This document shows positions 18,537 to 27,671 of a stretch of DNA of 61,939 nucleotides, piece by piece. Both the position numbers and the translations under genes were made by a program. The first letter of the stretch is position 1. Each line of letters opens with the position of its first letter. The stretch is taken from contig JAHZAU010000012.1 of the NCBI GenBank assembly GCA_019423755.1, positions 1-61,939 on the forward strand. The letters run 5' to 3'. The stretch is from Oscillospiraceae bacterium (lineage in GTDB: Bacteria; Bacillota; Clostridia; Oscillospirales; Ruminococcaceae). Below the pieces are notes generated by a model that worked only from the letters and a program-made list of their open reading frames with translations, did no database searches and was not told where the DNA came from.

Positions 18537-18568
18537 TCCTCTTTCAAAACCCCCAAAAATGGCGAAAT

Positions 18569-18597
18569 GCGGTCCCGGTGCCCGTCACCGGGACCGC
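18569..18597 (+). other. intercistronic hairpin frlB/frlO
   Basis: A 12-bp perfect GC-rich stem with a 5-nt loop and no U tract (TTGTTA follows). It probably protects or processes the frlB message or causes partial termination. Confidence 0.65.
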
Positions 18598-18647
18598 TTG
18601 TTAAAAAGAGATGTATCGTGAAATTGATAACAAGGAGGTCCCCTAAC

Positions 18648-19994
18648 ATGAGTAAATGGTACCACAAGATCAGTGCCATCGGTTTGGTTTGCGCTATGGT
18701 TCTTTCCATGGGCGCCTGCGGCGGCTCTTCCAGCAGTGAATCCGGCGAAGAAGGCTCCGCTTCCACCACCGAAACTTCCAGCGAAGGCAAAGAGGTCGTT
18801 ACCTTCTTCCACCGCTGGCCCAACGAGCCCAAAAACTCCCTGCTCAACGACGCTATCGCTGAGTTCGAGGCAGCCAACCCCGACATCGATGTCCAGGCCG
18901 ACTGCGTACTCAACGACTCCTACAAAGAAAAGATCCGCATCCTGGTATCCGGCAACGACGTACCGGATGTGTTCTGCACCTGGTCTGACAGCTTCATCGC
19001 CAACCTGGTAGGCTCCGGCAACGTAAAAGCTGTGGACGACCTGCTGGCGGAGGACCCGGAATGGGCCGAAAGCTTCGTACAGAGCCAGCTGCCTCCCTTC
19101 CAGGTAGACGGCAAACAGTACGCTCTGCCGCTGTGCATGGACGGTAAGGCTTTCTTCTACAACAAAGAAGCCTTCGAAAAAGCCGGCTGCACCGTACCCA
19201 CCACCTACGCCGAACTGCTGGACTGCTTCGAGAAGCTGAAAGCTGCCGGCTATGAGACCCCCGTTACCGAAGGTCTGGCCGATCCGTGGGCCGTTTCTCA
19301 CTGGCAGGGCTCCATCCTCCAGCGCTACATCGACCCCGCTGTCCTGGCTTCTGACATGAACCTGGAGACCATGTCTCTGACCGACGACGCTTACATCCAG
19401 ATGCTGGATACCTTCAAAGAGCTGGCCGGCTACATGGGCGAGGCTGCTTCCGCTATGACCCATGAGGATGCCCGTAATATGTTCATCTCCGGCGAAGTTC
19501 CGGTCCTCTTCGCTCAGCTGGCTGAGATCCGCATCATCAACGGCGAAGCTTCCACCGGTGCTGCCGGCGAAGGCGCCCAGTTCGAATTCGGCTTCTTCAA
19601 CTTCCCGTCCATCGAAGGCGGTAAGGGCGACCAGACCGGCATCCAGGGCGCTCCCGAAGGCTGGTGCCTGAGCGCTGACGCCAGCGACGCTGCTGTGAAA
19701 TTCTACAAATTCCTGCTTTCCAAAGACTTCGGCGCCAAATACACCCAGGTTACCGGTGAGATGAGTGCCATCCAGGGTGCTGTTACCGAAGAAACCGCCA
19801 ACGCTGAGATGATGGAAGCCTTTGATACCATCAACAGCGCTTCCTCCATCATTCCTTGGTTCGACAACGCGTTCGAAGCTTCCATCGCTGACGCCTTCAT
19901 GCGTGGCGGCCAGTCCCTGGCCATCGGCGACATGACCTCCGAGGAAGTTATGGAAACCGTCCGTGCTACCGCTGAGGAAGTAAAGAACAGCTAG
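18648..19994 (+). CDS. frlO: ABC transporter sugar-type substrate-binding lipoprotein
   Basis: A 448-residue protein from the ATG at 18648, with AAGGAGG 9 nt upstream. A signal peptide ends in LSMGAC (Cys24), followed by a Ser/Glu linker. The mature part is a family 1 extracellular solute-binding protein: early VVTFFHRWPNE, and GNDVPDVF and LCMDGKAFFYNKEAFEKAG segments typical of sugar binders. By position it corresponds to FrlO and should bind a fructosyl-amino acid outside the cell. Its codon usage is biased like that of nifJ, suggesting high expression. Confidence 0.9.
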   Translation: MSKWYHKISAIGLVCAMVLSMGACGGSSSSESGEEGSASTTETSSEGKEVVTFFHRWPNEPKNSLLNDAIAEFEAANPDIDVQADCVLNDSYKEKIRILVSGNDVPDVFCTWSDSFIANLVGSGNVKAVDDLLAEDPEWAESFVQSQLPPFQVDGKQYALPLCMDGKAFFYNKEAFEKAGCTVPTTYAELLDCFEKLKAAGYETPVTEGLADPWAVSHWQGSILQRYIDPAVLASDMNLETMSLTDDAYIQMLDTFKELAGYMGEAASAMTHEDARNMFISGEVPVLFAQLAEIRIINGEASTGAAGEGAQFEFGFFNFPSIEGGKGDQTGIQGAPEGWCLSADASDAAVKFYKFLLSKDFGAKYTQVTGEMSAIQGAVTEETANAEMMEAFDTINSASSIIPWFDNAFEASIADAFMRGGQSLAIGDMTSEEVMETVRATAEEVKNS

Positions 19995-20045
19995 TTTCTG
20001 TCCCGTTATCTGATTTCATCCTCCTTGATACATCTGACCTGACCG

Positions 20046-20075
20046 TTGGCCTGCCGGCCCATTCCGGCAGGCCAA
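20046..20075 (+). other. intercistronic hairpin frlO/frlN
   Basis: A 12-bp perfect stem (20046-20057 with 20064-20075) and a 6-nt loop without an adjacent U tract. It lies in a 202-nt gap whose remainder holds no gene. Confidence 0.65.
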
Positions 20076-20196
20076 TCCGTCAAGTCTTTTCTTGCAAACA
20101 GGGTCCGCCTGAGGTGCGAAGCGTCCGTCGGATCACTGTCCGGCGGAGGGGAAATCTTCGACCTCGAACCATTCCTTTTGATTGGAGTGATACCTT

Positions 20197-21123
20197 TTGA
20201 AAAGCAAAAGAAAGTTGCTGACTCCTATCCTGTTTGTGGCGCCTTGTGTCATTATGCTTGCGGTATTCGTATACCTGCCGCTGATCCAGAACTTTATCTT
20301 CAGCCTCTTTAAGTTTTCGGCCCTTTCCCCGGAAAAGGAATTCATCGGCCTGCAAAACTTCCAGACCATGCTGGAGGATAAAGTCATCCGTACCGCCATC
20401 CTCAACAACATCCGCTACGCTATCATCTCGATCATCATCCAGGTAGGCGGCGGTCTTGTGCTGGCGGCGATTCTGGAGGACGTGGCCTTCCGCAAACTGA
20501 GCCCGGTATTCCGTACCACCTTCTTCCTCCCGGTACTGATCTCCATGACCGTTATCTGCCTGCTCTTCAGCTTCATCTACAACCCGCAGATCGGCCTGCT
20601 CAACCAGTTCCTGGAGGCACTTCACCTGGACGGCCTGACCCGTCAGTGGCTGGGTTCCAGCAAAACCGCGATCTACTGCGTCATCGCCCTTTCCCAGTGG
20701 CAGAGCACCGGCTACATCGCCATGCTGTTCATCGTTGCCATCCAGGGTATCCCCGAAGACCTGTACGAAGCAGCGGAAATTGACGGCGCCAACAAAATTC
20801 AGAAGTTCCTGCACGTTACCTTCCCCAATGTAAAACAGATGTTCTTCGTGACCATGGTCACCACCACCATCGGCGCCTTCACCGTCTTCAACGAACCCTA
20901 CATCCTGACCAAAGGCGGCGGCCCCGGTACCAGCTCGATGACCCTGGCAGTGCACATGTACCAGTCCGGCTTCGTCCGCGACCGCATGGGCTACGCTGCT
21001 GCCATCGCGGTGCTGATCTTCGTCATCTGCGCCATCCTCTCCAGCCTGCAGATCATCGGTCTGGGCGGAGACAATACCGAAACCAAAAAATGGCGCAGAA
21101 AAGCCGTGAAAGTGAGGGGTTAA
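20197..21123 (+). CDS. frlN: ABC transporter permease, MalF-like
   Basis: A 308-residue integral membrane protein with a TTG start at 20197, placed by GGAG 9 nt upstream. Six hydrophobic segments begin with ILFVAPCVIMLAVFVYLPL. The cytoplasmic EAA loop is EAAEIDGANKIQKF near residue 190, where the ATPase docks. It is the first of two permease subunits and starts 203 nt after the binding-protein gene. The equivalent in B. subtilis is FrlN. Confidence 0.92.
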   Translation: MKSKRKLLTPILFVAPCVIMLAVFVYLPLIQNFIFSLFKFSALSPEKEFIGLQNFQTMLEDKVIRTAILNNIRYAIISIIIQVGGGLVLAAILEDVAFRKLSPVFRTTFFLPVLISMTVICLLFSFIYNPQIGLLNQFLEALHLDGLTRQWLGSSKTAIYCVIALSQWQSTGYIAMLFIVAIQGIPEDLYEAAEIDGANKIQKFLHVTFPNVKQMFFVTMVTTTIGAFTVFNEPYILTKGGGPGTSSMTLAVHMYQSGFVRDRMGYAAAIAVLIFVICAILSSLQIIGLGGDNTETKKWRRKAVKVRG

Positions 21124-21126
21124 CGT

Positions 21127-21975
21127 ATGACAAAAGTGAAGTCTTACAAACGCTCCCACTGGGGCATCGGCGAATACATCTGCCTGGCTGTGCTGATCAT
21201 CCTCTTTTTGATGATCGCCTACCCGCTGTTCTGGATGGTCATGTCCTCCTTCAAATCCTACGACGACATCTACCAGAACGTGTGGAGCCTGCCGGAAGTT
21301 TGGCATTTTGAAAACTACGTCAATGCCTGGCAAAAAGGTATTTCCGGTTACTTTAAAAACAGCGTTATCGTCACCGTGTCCACCGTGGCCGGCGTGCTGC
21401 TCATCGCCTCGCTGTGCGCCTACGGCCTGAGCCGGTACAACTTCAAGGGCCTCAACGTGATCCTGCTGTTCTGCATGGGCGGCATGATGCTTTCCCCGCA
21501 GGTCTGCCTGATCCCCTTGTACGGCCTGCTGAAAACGCTGCACATCCACAACACCTACTTTGCGATGATCCTACCCTATATCGCCTTCCGTCTGCCCATC
21601 AGCGTCCTGCTGATCCGCTCGTACTTCCTGTCCATCCCCAAAGAGTTGGAGGAATCGGCCACCTTGGATGGCTGCACACCGTTTGGGACCTTCATCCGCA
21701 TCTTCGTCCCCATCTCCAAACCCATCCTGCTGACCTGCACGGTACTCACCTCCTACTATTCCTGGAATGAGTTCCTCTTCTCCATCATCTTCATCGACAG
21801 CGACTCGCTCAAGACCATCCCCTCCGGTTTGATGAACTTCCGCGACGCGCTGCAGACCGACTGGGGCATCCTGCTGGCCGGAATGGTGCTGGCCGCCCTG
21901 CCGATCATCATCCTCTTTATCTTCATGCAGAAGTACTTTATCCGCGGTATGACTGCCGGCTCGGTAAAGGGTTAA
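21127..21975 (+). CDS. frlM: ABC transporter permease, MalG-like
   Basis: A 282-residue membrane protein beginning three bases after the previous stop codon, with GAGGGG just upstream. Six hydrophobic segments are visible, including one at ~17-39. The EAA loop appears as EESATLDGCTPFGTFIRI near residue 178. It pairs with the upstream permease to form the channel. No ABC ATPase gene follows, so the pump must borrow a shared MsmX/MalK-type ATPase, as the B. subtilis Frl system does. Confidence 0.92.
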   Translation: MTKVKSYKRSHWGIGEYICLAVLIILFLMIAYPLFWMVMSSFKSYDDIYQNVWSLPEVWHFENYVNAWQKGISGYFKNSVIVTVSTVAGVLLIASLCAYGLSRYNFKGLNVILLFCMGGMMLSPQVCLIPLYGLLKTLHIHNTYFAMILPYIAFRLPISVLLIRSYFLSIPKELEESATLDGCTPFGTFIRIFVPISKPILLTCTVLTSYYSWNEFLFSIIFIDSDSLKTIPSGLMNFRDALQTDWGILLAGMVLAALPIIILFIFMQKYFIRGMTAGSVKG

Positions 21976-22041
21976 CCGTTTCGTTCGATTCGTTTGATTT
22001 CTACATTTTTATCCCACCCATAATACATCCATGTGACGGCT

Positions 22042-22071
22042 ATGCCAGTCAGGTTCCTGCCTGGCTGGCAT
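22042..22071 (+). other. intercistronic hairpin frlM/frlD
   Basis: A 12-bp stem with one G-T pair (22042-22053 with 22060-22071) and a 6-nt loop, no U tract. It is the third hairpin of the same design in this operon. Confidence 0.65.
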
Positions 22072-22156
22072 GGTTGTCTCTGGATAAAAGCCCCCCTTCC
22101 GCCGGAGTCGGGGCCCAAGGGAAGCTGCTTTCCGGCGGAGAAAGGCTGGAATCCTT

Positions 22157-22981
22157 ATGAAAATGATCGCTGTGGGCGACAACGTTACCGATTGCTACCT
22201 GGACCAAAAGATCTTCTACCCCGGAGGCAACGCCGTCAACGTGGCCGTGGGCTGCCGTCGGGACGGCTTTGATGAGGTCGCCTACATCGGCGTCTTCGGC
22301 GACGATATCAACGCCCAGCACATCAAATGGGCCCTGGACCAGGAAAAGGTCACCTATGACCGCTCCCGTACCCTCCACGCCATCAGCGGACGGCCGGGCG
22401 TCAACATCAACGAGGAAGGCGACCGCATCTTCGTCGGCGGACCGAAACACACCGCCCAGCGCCTGGTGCGCCTGCAGCTGCTGGACGACGACCTGGAGTA
22501 CATCAAGGGCTTCGACGTCTGCCACACCAGCTGCTACTCCAGCATCGAGCCGGAGCTGCCCAAGCTGGCCGGTTCCTGCGCCGTTTCCTTCGACTTTTCC
22601 GACCGCCGCGACCCGGAATATCTGAAGGTGGTCTGCCCCTGGGTCCGCTTTGCCTTCTTCTCCGGCTCCGACCTGAGCGAGGAGGAGATCTGCGCTCTGG
22701 CCGACCGCTGCCACGAGCTGGGCACCGAGGTGGTCGGCGTGACCCGCGGCAGTAAGGGCGCCCTCTTCTCCTGGAAGGGCCAGCGCTACACCCAGGGCAT
22801 CAAGCCCATTGAGGTGGTGGACACCATGGGCGCCGGGGACAGCTTCATCGCCGGCTTCCTGACCCACTTCACCCGCACCGAGGACATGGCCGCTTCGCTG
22901 GACTACGCTGCCGGCGTCTCCGCCGTCACCTGCACCTGCCACGGCGGCTTCGGCTATCCCCATCCTTTTGTAGAAGAATAA
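22157..22981 (+). CDS. frlD: FrlD-type fructoselysine/fructosamine 6-kinase (PfkB family)
   Basis: A 274-residue ribokinase-family sugar kinase. It has the short N-terminal MIAVGDNVTDCYLD and YPGGNAVNVAV (sugar-binding GGN), SFDFSDRRDPEY in the middle, and the ATP/catalytic signature DTMGAGDSFIAGF at ~222-234. This layout matches E. coli FrlD closely. It phosphorylates the imported Amadori compound on C6 so that FrlB can split it. The gene follows the third intercistronic hairpin and is ended by a long terminator. Confidence 0.92.
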   Translation: MKMIAVGDNVTDCYLDQKIFYPGGNAVNVAVGCRRDGFDEVAYIGVFGDDINAQHIKWALDQEKVTYDRSRTLHAISGRPGVNINEEGDRIFVGGPKHTAQRLVRLQLLDDDLEYIKGFDVCHTSCYSSIEPELPKLAGSCAVSFDFSDRRDPEYLKVVCPWVRFAFFSGSDLSEEEICALADRCHELGTEVVGVTRGSKGALFSWKGQRYTQGIKPIEVVDTMGAGDSFIAGFLTHFTRTEDMAASLDYAAGVSAVTCTCHGGFGYPHPFVEE

Positions 22982-22998
22982 CGGCTTCGCTGCCGGAT

Positions 22999-23060
22999 GC
23001 GGCGCCAGTCTCTGCGTTTCGGGTCCCGTCCTGGCGCAGAGCAGGCGCCGCCTTCTTTTT
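22999..23060 (+). terminator. terminator of the frl operon
   Basis: Nested stem: outer GCGGCGCC (22999-23006) with GGCGCCGC (23044-23051), inner CTCTGCG (23010-23016) with CGCAGAG (23035-23041), then CTTCTTTTT. Confidence 0.8.
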
Positions 23061-23111
23061 GTCATATCCTCTCAAATTTTGGGGTTATTCTCCATTTGCC
23101 GCCAAAAAGGT

Positions 23112-23153
23112 TTGACATCATTTGGCGAATCGGGTAGACTTAATATTGTACCC
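23112..23153 (+). promoter_or_regulatory. frlR promoter with inverted repeat
   Basis: TTGACA, 17-bp spacer, TAGACT (23112-23140). An inverted repeat GGGTA-N12-TACCC (23132-23153) spans the -10 and start region and may serve autoregulation; it is not obviously the same motif as the repeat at the frlB promoter. Confidence 0.65.
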
Positions 23154-23195
23154 CTTTCCGGGGAAATGCCCGCGGATGAAAGGATCGAGAAAAGC

Positions 23196-24002
23196 ATGTT
23201 GGTCACCAATACCTCCACCCCGCTGTATGAACAGCTGAAAAATATTATAAAAAATGACATCTATGACGGTGTCTATCAGCCCGGGGACCGGATGGCCAGC
23301 GAAGCGGAACTGGGCAAGCGCTACGAGGTCAGCCGCATTACGGTGCGCCGGGCCATCCAGGAGCTGGAGCAGGAAGGGCTGCTCTGCCGCAAGCAGGGCA
23401 AGGGCACCTTTGTGGTCCACCAGAAGCACAAAAACCACATGGGCGAGGTACACGGCTTCACCGACTCCATGTCCCGTATGCACCGCCACACCGACCGCAT
23501 CATCCTGGAAAAGGGGCTGCAGAACGCCGACGAGGACCTGGCCTCCTACCTGGAGCTTCCGTTGGGCGCTCCGCTCATCCACCTGAAGCGGGTCATGTGC
23601 GACGACGGCCAGCCGCTGCTTATCGACGAGTGCTGGTACCCGGTGTCCCTCTTCCCCGGCATGCTGGAAGAGATCCGGGAGGATGTCTCTACCTATCAGC
23701 TCATCCGCGAAAAGTACAACCGCCACCTGCGCCGGGTGCACAAGGAGTTCAACATCACCCTGGCCACGGTGGAGATGAGCCAGCATCTGAAATGCACCCC
23801 CGGGGACCCGCTGTTTTCCATCTTCAAGGTGGTCTACGACGAGACCAGCCGGCCGCTGCAGATCTCCAAGCTGCTGGTGCTTTCCAGCCGCTGCACCTAT
23901 GTGCTGGATTCCGACCTGTCCGGCGACAGCCAGCTGCACACCGCGGTGGCCCAGCAGGACGGCTCGGTAGCGGTCCAGCTGGACGACGCCCCCCATCACT
24001 AA
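23196..24002 (+). CDS. frlR: GntR/HutC-family regulator of the frl operon
   Basis: A 268-residue protein. The ATG at 23196 is chosen because the winged helix then starts at residue ~8 as usual; an upstream ATG at 23166 would leave almost no leader. Residues 8-75 are the GntR winged helix (YEQLKNIIKN to GKGTFVV); ~95-240 form a UTRA ligand domain of the HutC type, which usually senses a sugar phosphate or amino-acid derivative. Adjacent to frl, it most likely represses that operon and is released by a pathway intermediate. It has its own promoter and terminator. Confidence 0.88.
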   Translation: MLVTNTSTPLYEQLKNIIKNDIYDGVYQPGDRMASEAELGKRYEVSRITVRRAIQELEQEGLLCRKQGKGTFVVHQKHKNHMGEVHGFTDSMSRMHRHTDRIILEKGLQNADEDLASYLELPLGAPLIHLKRVMCDDGQPLLIDECWYPVSLFPGMLEEIREDVSTYQLIREKYNRHLRRVHKEFNITLATVEMSQHLKCTPGDPLFSIFKVVYDETSRPLQISKLLVLSSRCTYVLDSDLSGDSQLHTAVAQQDGSVAVQLDDAPHH

Positions 24003-24010
24003 GCACCCTT

Positions 24011-24040
24011 GCTCCGCCCCCGGCCGGGCGGGGCTTTTTT
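24011..24040 (+). terminator. terminator of frlR
   Basis: A 9-bp stem (24011-24019 with 24026-24034, one G-T pair) followed by TTTTTT. Confidence 0.88.
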
Positions 24041-24062
24041 CTGTCCGGCGGCGGTTTTCCCT

Positions 24063-24091
24063 TTGCCCTGGCCGGGCGCCCATGGTATAAT
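24063..24091 (+). promoter_or_regulatory. sigma-A promoter of ygiQ
   Basis: TTGCCC, 17-bp spacer, TATAAT; the start codon is 67 nt downstream. Confidence 0.8.
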
Positions 24092-24157
24092 AAGAAAAAA
24101 TCGCGGCCGGTACGGCTCCGGTCCGCCGCACACCCCTATCCTTGATTGGAGGTCATT

Positions 24158-26107
24158 ATGTCAGGATTTTTGCCCATCACCCGCGCCGAGGCCCAGGCCC
24201 GCGGCTGGGAGCAGTTGGACTTTGTTTACATCATCGGCGACGCCTATGTGGATCATCCCAGCTTCGGCGCCGCCATTGTTTCCCGCCTGATCGAGTCGCT
24301 GGGCTTCTCCATCGGCATCGTGTCCCAGCCGGTCAGCGACCGGGAATACCAGGAGTTCGGCCGTCCGCGGCTGGCCTTCCTGGTCACCGGCGGCAACATC
24401 GACTCCATGGTCGCCCACTACACCGCCGCCAAGAAAAAGCGCAGCGACGACGCCTACACCCCCGGCGGGCGTGCCGGCCGCCGTCCCGACCGCGCCACCA
24501 TCGTCTATTCCCGCAAGCTTAAGGAGCTGTACCCCGACGTACCGGTGATCATCGGCGGTCTGGAAGCCTCCCTGCGGCGCTTTGCCCACTACGATTACTG
24601 GGATGACGCCGTACGCCCCTCCATCCTGCTGGACGCCGGAGCCGACCTGCTGCTCTTCGGCATGGGCGAGCGGCCCATCACCGAGCTGCTGGAGGGCTTC
24701 TCCCAGGGCAAGACCCTGCGCGAGATGCGCCACATCCGCAACGCCTGCTACCTGTGCCCCCAGTACGAGCTGCCCCAGGGGGAGGACGTGGTCTCCTGCG
24801 CTTCCTTTAAAAAAGTGGCGGAAAACAAAGAAAGCTACGCCAAGGCCCACTACATCCAGAACCACTGGCAGGACGCCGTCTACGGCAAGACCATCGTCCA
24901 GAAGCAGACCGACGACCTGTACCTGGTGCAGAACCCGCCCGCCAAGACCCTGACCCGGGAGGAGCTGGACCAGGTGTTCCAGCTGCCCTTTATGCGGGCC
25001 TATCACCCGTCCTACGACGCCGTAGGCGGGGTGGACGCCATCAAAGAGGTGGAGTTCTCCATCATGCAGAACCGCGGATGTTTCGGCAACTGCAACTTCT
25101 GCTCCATCACCTTCCACCAGGGGCGGCAGATCGTCTCCCGCAGCCAGGAGTCCATCCTGCAGGAGGCCGAAGCCATGACCCACAACCCCCGCTTCAAAGG
25201 CTATATCCACGATGTAGGCGGCCCCACCGCCAACTTCCGCTACCCCTCCTGCCAGAAGCAGCTCAAATACGGCCTCTGCCCCGACCGCAAGTGCCTGGCG
25301 CCCAAACCCTGCCCCAACCTGGACGTGGACCACAGCGAATACGTCCAGCTGCTGCGCCGCCTGCGGGCTATCAAAGGGGTGAAGAAGGTGTTCATCCGCT
25401 CGGGCATCCGCTACGACTATCTGATGGCGGACAAGGACCCCACCTTCCTGCAGGAGCTGGTGAAGTACCATATCTCCGGCCAGCTGAAGGTAGCCCCGGA
25501 GCACTGCGTCAACCACGTTCTGGACAAAATGGGCAAGCCCCACATCCAGGACTTCGACCGCTTTGTCCGCGCCTTCTACAAGGAGACCCAGCGCATCGGC
25601 AAGGAGCAGTACCTGGTGCCCTACCTCATGTCCTCTCACCCGGGATGCACCCTCTCCGACGCGGTGGAGCTGGCCTGCTACCTGAAACGCCACCACATGC
25701 GCCCCGAGCAGGTGCAGGACTTCTACCCCACCCCCGGCACCAACTCCACCTGCATGTTCTACACCGGGCTGGACCCGGAGACCATGGAGCCGGTGTACGT
25801 GCCCCGTACCAAGGAGGAAAAGTACCTCCAGCGCACCCTGCTGCAGTATTATAAGCCGGAAAACCGCCGGGGCGTCATGGAAGCGCTCATCAAGGCCCAC
25901 CGGGAGGACCTGATCGGCACCGGTCCGGACTGCCTGGTAGCCCCCGACCCGGACTACATCCGCCAGAAGCGCCAGCGGGAGCAGGCAAACGCTGCCGCCA
26001 AGCGCACTACTGGCCGCAATGGGGGACGCAATCCCGGTCGCGGCAGCCGCACCACTTCCCGCGACCCTCGCCGGGGCGAGGCTCCCCGAGGCAAGCGGCA
26101 CCGTTAA
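24158..26107 (+). CDS. YgiQ-family radical SAM protein
   Basis: A 649-residue protein from the ATG at 24158 behind GGAGGT. An N-terminal cobalamin-binding-like region (~10-190, with IIGGLEASLRRFAHYDYW) precedes the radical SAM core. The 4Fe-4S motif is CFGNCNFC (Cys308, Cys312, Cys315), a CxxxCxxC. A YgiQ-specific C-terminal region follows, and the last ~40 residues are rich in Arg and Gly. Substrate and reaction of the YgiQ family are unknown as far as I recall. The metallo-hydrolase gene starts 55 nt downstream and may be cotranscribed. Confidence 0.93.
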   Translation: MSGFLPITRAEAQARGWEQLDFVYIIGDAYVDHPSFGAAIVSRLIESLGFSIGIVSQPVSDREYQEFGRPRLAFLVTGGNIDSMVAHYTAAKKKRSDDAYTPGGRAGRRPDRATIVYSRKLKELYPDVPVIIGGLEASLRRFAHYDYWDDAVRPSILLDAGADLLLFGMGERPITELLEGFSQGKTLREMRHIRNACYLCPQYELPQGEDVVSCASFKKVAENKESYAKAHYIQNHWQDAVYGKTIVQKQTDDLYLVQNPPAKTLTREELDQVFQLPFMRAYHPSYDAVGGVDAIKEVEFSIMQNRGCFGNCNFCSITFHQGRQIVSRSQESILQEAEAMTHNPRFKGYIHDVGGPTANFRYPSCQKQLKYGLCPDRKCLAPKPCPNLDVDHSEYVQLLRRLRAIKGVKKVFIRSGIRYDYLMADKDPTFLQELVKYHISGQLKVAPEHCVNHVLDKMGKPHIQDFDRFVRAFYKETQRIGKEQYLVPYLMSSHPGCTLSDAVELACYLKRHHMRPEQVQDFYPTPGTNSTCMFYTGLDPETMEPVYVPRTKEEKYLQRTLLQYYKPENRRGVMEALIKAHREDLIGTGPDCLVAPDPDYIRQKRQREQANAAAKRTTGRNGGRNPGRGSRTTSRDPRRGEAPRGKRHR

Positions 26108-26162
26108 ACCGGCCCCATAATATCTTTTACCCATTCCACGATCTTCGGAGGAAATTCCTTTT

Positions 26163-27161
26163 ATGGCAAAACGCAAACGCAAAACTTCCCACCCCGTGCC
26201 CACCTGGTTCATCGGCGCCCTGTCTGCGGTGGTGCTGCTGCTGGGCGGACTGGGTTACGGCGCCCGCGCCGGCGCCCTGCCGTCCCTGCCTTCGTTTGAG
26301 GCCCAGGACCTGGGCTACCGCCTGCTGGACGCCATCGACACCTTCCTTTACGGCGGGCCCACCACCCCGCCGCCCAGCCTTCCCTCCCAAGGGGAGGTCA
26401 AGGTCAGCGTCATCGACGTGGGCCAGGGGGAAAGCATCTTGGTGACCACCTCGGAGCGCTCCCTGCTCATTGATGCCGGAGAAAACGACCAGGGCGACGA
26501 AGTCATGGACTACCTGGACCAGATGGGCCTGACCCACCTGGACTACGTTCTGGCTACCCACCCCCACTCCGACCACATTGGCGGCATGGACTACGTCCTG
26601 GGGCACATCAACGTGGGCGAGGTGCTCTTCGGCCAGGTGCCGGAGGACCTGGTCCCCACCACCAAAACCTACCTGGACGTGCTGGACGCCATCCAGCAGC
26701 AGGGCATCCCGCTGACCATCGTCTCCCCCGGGGACGTGTACGACCTGGGCAGCGGCGCCCAGCTGACCATCCTGGGCCCGGTGGCGGAATACGACGACCT
26801 CAACGACTGCTCGGTGGTCTGCCGCCTGGACTTCGGGGAGACCTCCTTCCTCTTTAACGGGGACATGGAGGCCGACGCCGAAGCCGACCTGCTGGCCTCC
26901 GGCGCCTACCTGAACGCCGACGTCACCTCTATGGGGCACCACGGCAGCCGCACCTCCTCCAGCGAAGCGTACCTGGACCAGGTGGACCCGCAGTACGCCT
27001 TCGTTTCCTGCGGCAAAGGCAACAAATACAAGCACCCCCACGAAGAGACCCTGGAAAAGCTGGACGCCCGGCAGATCTCTTACTACCGTACCGACCTGGT
27101 GGGCAATATCATCTACACCAGCGACGGCCAGTCGATCCGCGTCCGCACCGAAAAAAGCTAA
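26163..27161 (+). CDS. ComEC-like metallo-beta-lactamase-fold hydrolase, membrane-anchored
   Basis: A 332-residue protein after CGGAGGAAATTCC. A basic N-terminus and one transmembrane helix (~16-35) put the catalytic domain outside the cell. The metal motif is THPHSDHIGG (His133, His135, Asp137, His138), with a later MGHHGSRTSSSE. It matches the C-terminal hydrolase domain of ComEC/Rec2, here as a stand-alone protein without the competence channel. A nuclease or phosphodiesterase role is inferred. It forms an operon with the DUF3006 gene 21 nt downstream, a pairing seen in many Firmicutes. Confidence 0.9.
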   Translation: MAKRKRKTSHPVPTWFIGALSAVVLLLGGLGYGARAGALPSLPSFEAQDLGYRLLDAIDTFLYGGPTTPPPSLPSQGEVKVSVIDVGQGESILVTTSERSLLIDAGENDQGDEVMDYLDQMGLTHLDYVLATHPHSDHIGGMDYVLGHINVGEVLFGQVPEDLVPTTKTYLDVLDAIQQQGIPLTIVSPGDVYDLGSGAQLTILGPVAEYDDLNDCSVVCRLDFGETSFLFNGDMEADAEADLLASGAYLNADVTSMGHHGSRTSSSEAYLDQVDPQYAFVSCGKGNKYKHPHEETLEKLDARQISYYRTDLVGNIIYTSDGQSIRVRTEKS

Positions 27162-27182
27162 CTGCCAAAGGAGGTCCGCCCT

Positions 27183-27413
27183 ATGCGGGAATATTTTTGC
27201 ATCGACCGTTTTGAGGAAGGATACGCCGTCTGCCAGCGGGAGGACCGCTCCTCGGTGCTCCTGGAGCGGGAGCGTTTTCCGGCCGGTGTGCGGGAGGGAG
27301 ATTGTTTCTATATTGAGGACAACGGTCAGCTCCATATGGACCCGGAAGAGACCTCCCGCCGCCGTCAGCGGGCTTCCCAGCTGCTTTCCCAGCTGAAAAA
27401 GCGCCCCCGTTAA
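27183..27413 (+). CDS. DUF3006 small protein
   Basis: A 76-residue protein with an AAGGAGG site upstream. Its body (YFCIDRFEEGYAVCQRED, then FPAGVREGDCFYIE) fits DUF3006, a small beta domain commonly encoded beside ComEC-like hydrolases. The C-terminal third is Arg-rich (SRRRQRASQLL). It probably works with the upstream hydrolase, but no biochemical role is known. Confidence 0.85.
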   Translation: MREYFCIDRFEEGYAVCQREDRSSVLLERERFPAGVREGDCFYIEDNGQLHMDPEETSRRRQRASQLLSQLKKRPR

Positions 27414-27586
27414 CTGTCCTTATCCGGCGGAATCTCTGTGTAACATTGCCCCTTGATTTTTCTAGATATTGTCATGTTAAACAATGGATTTCGCTCTTTT
27501 TGCCCAAAGTTTGCGGCATTTCACTAAAATAGCACTTTTGTTTTTCTTCTCCATTGATGCTTTTTGACAAAGTTCTTTGTAATTAA

Positions 27587-27615
27587 TTGACAGAGTTTCG
27601 GGATTACGTTATAGT
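27587..27615 (+). promoter_or_regulatory. sigma-A promoter of the AbrB-like gene
   Basis: Consensus TTGACA, 17-bp spacer, TATAGT, within a ~250-bp AT-rich gap. AbrB proteins bind AT-rich curved DNA, so autoregulation is plausible. Confidence 0.85.
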
Positions 27616-27671
27616 ATAGTAGTACATCTACTAATCATCTCACTACTAAACTTTCAAAAGGAGAATCCACT

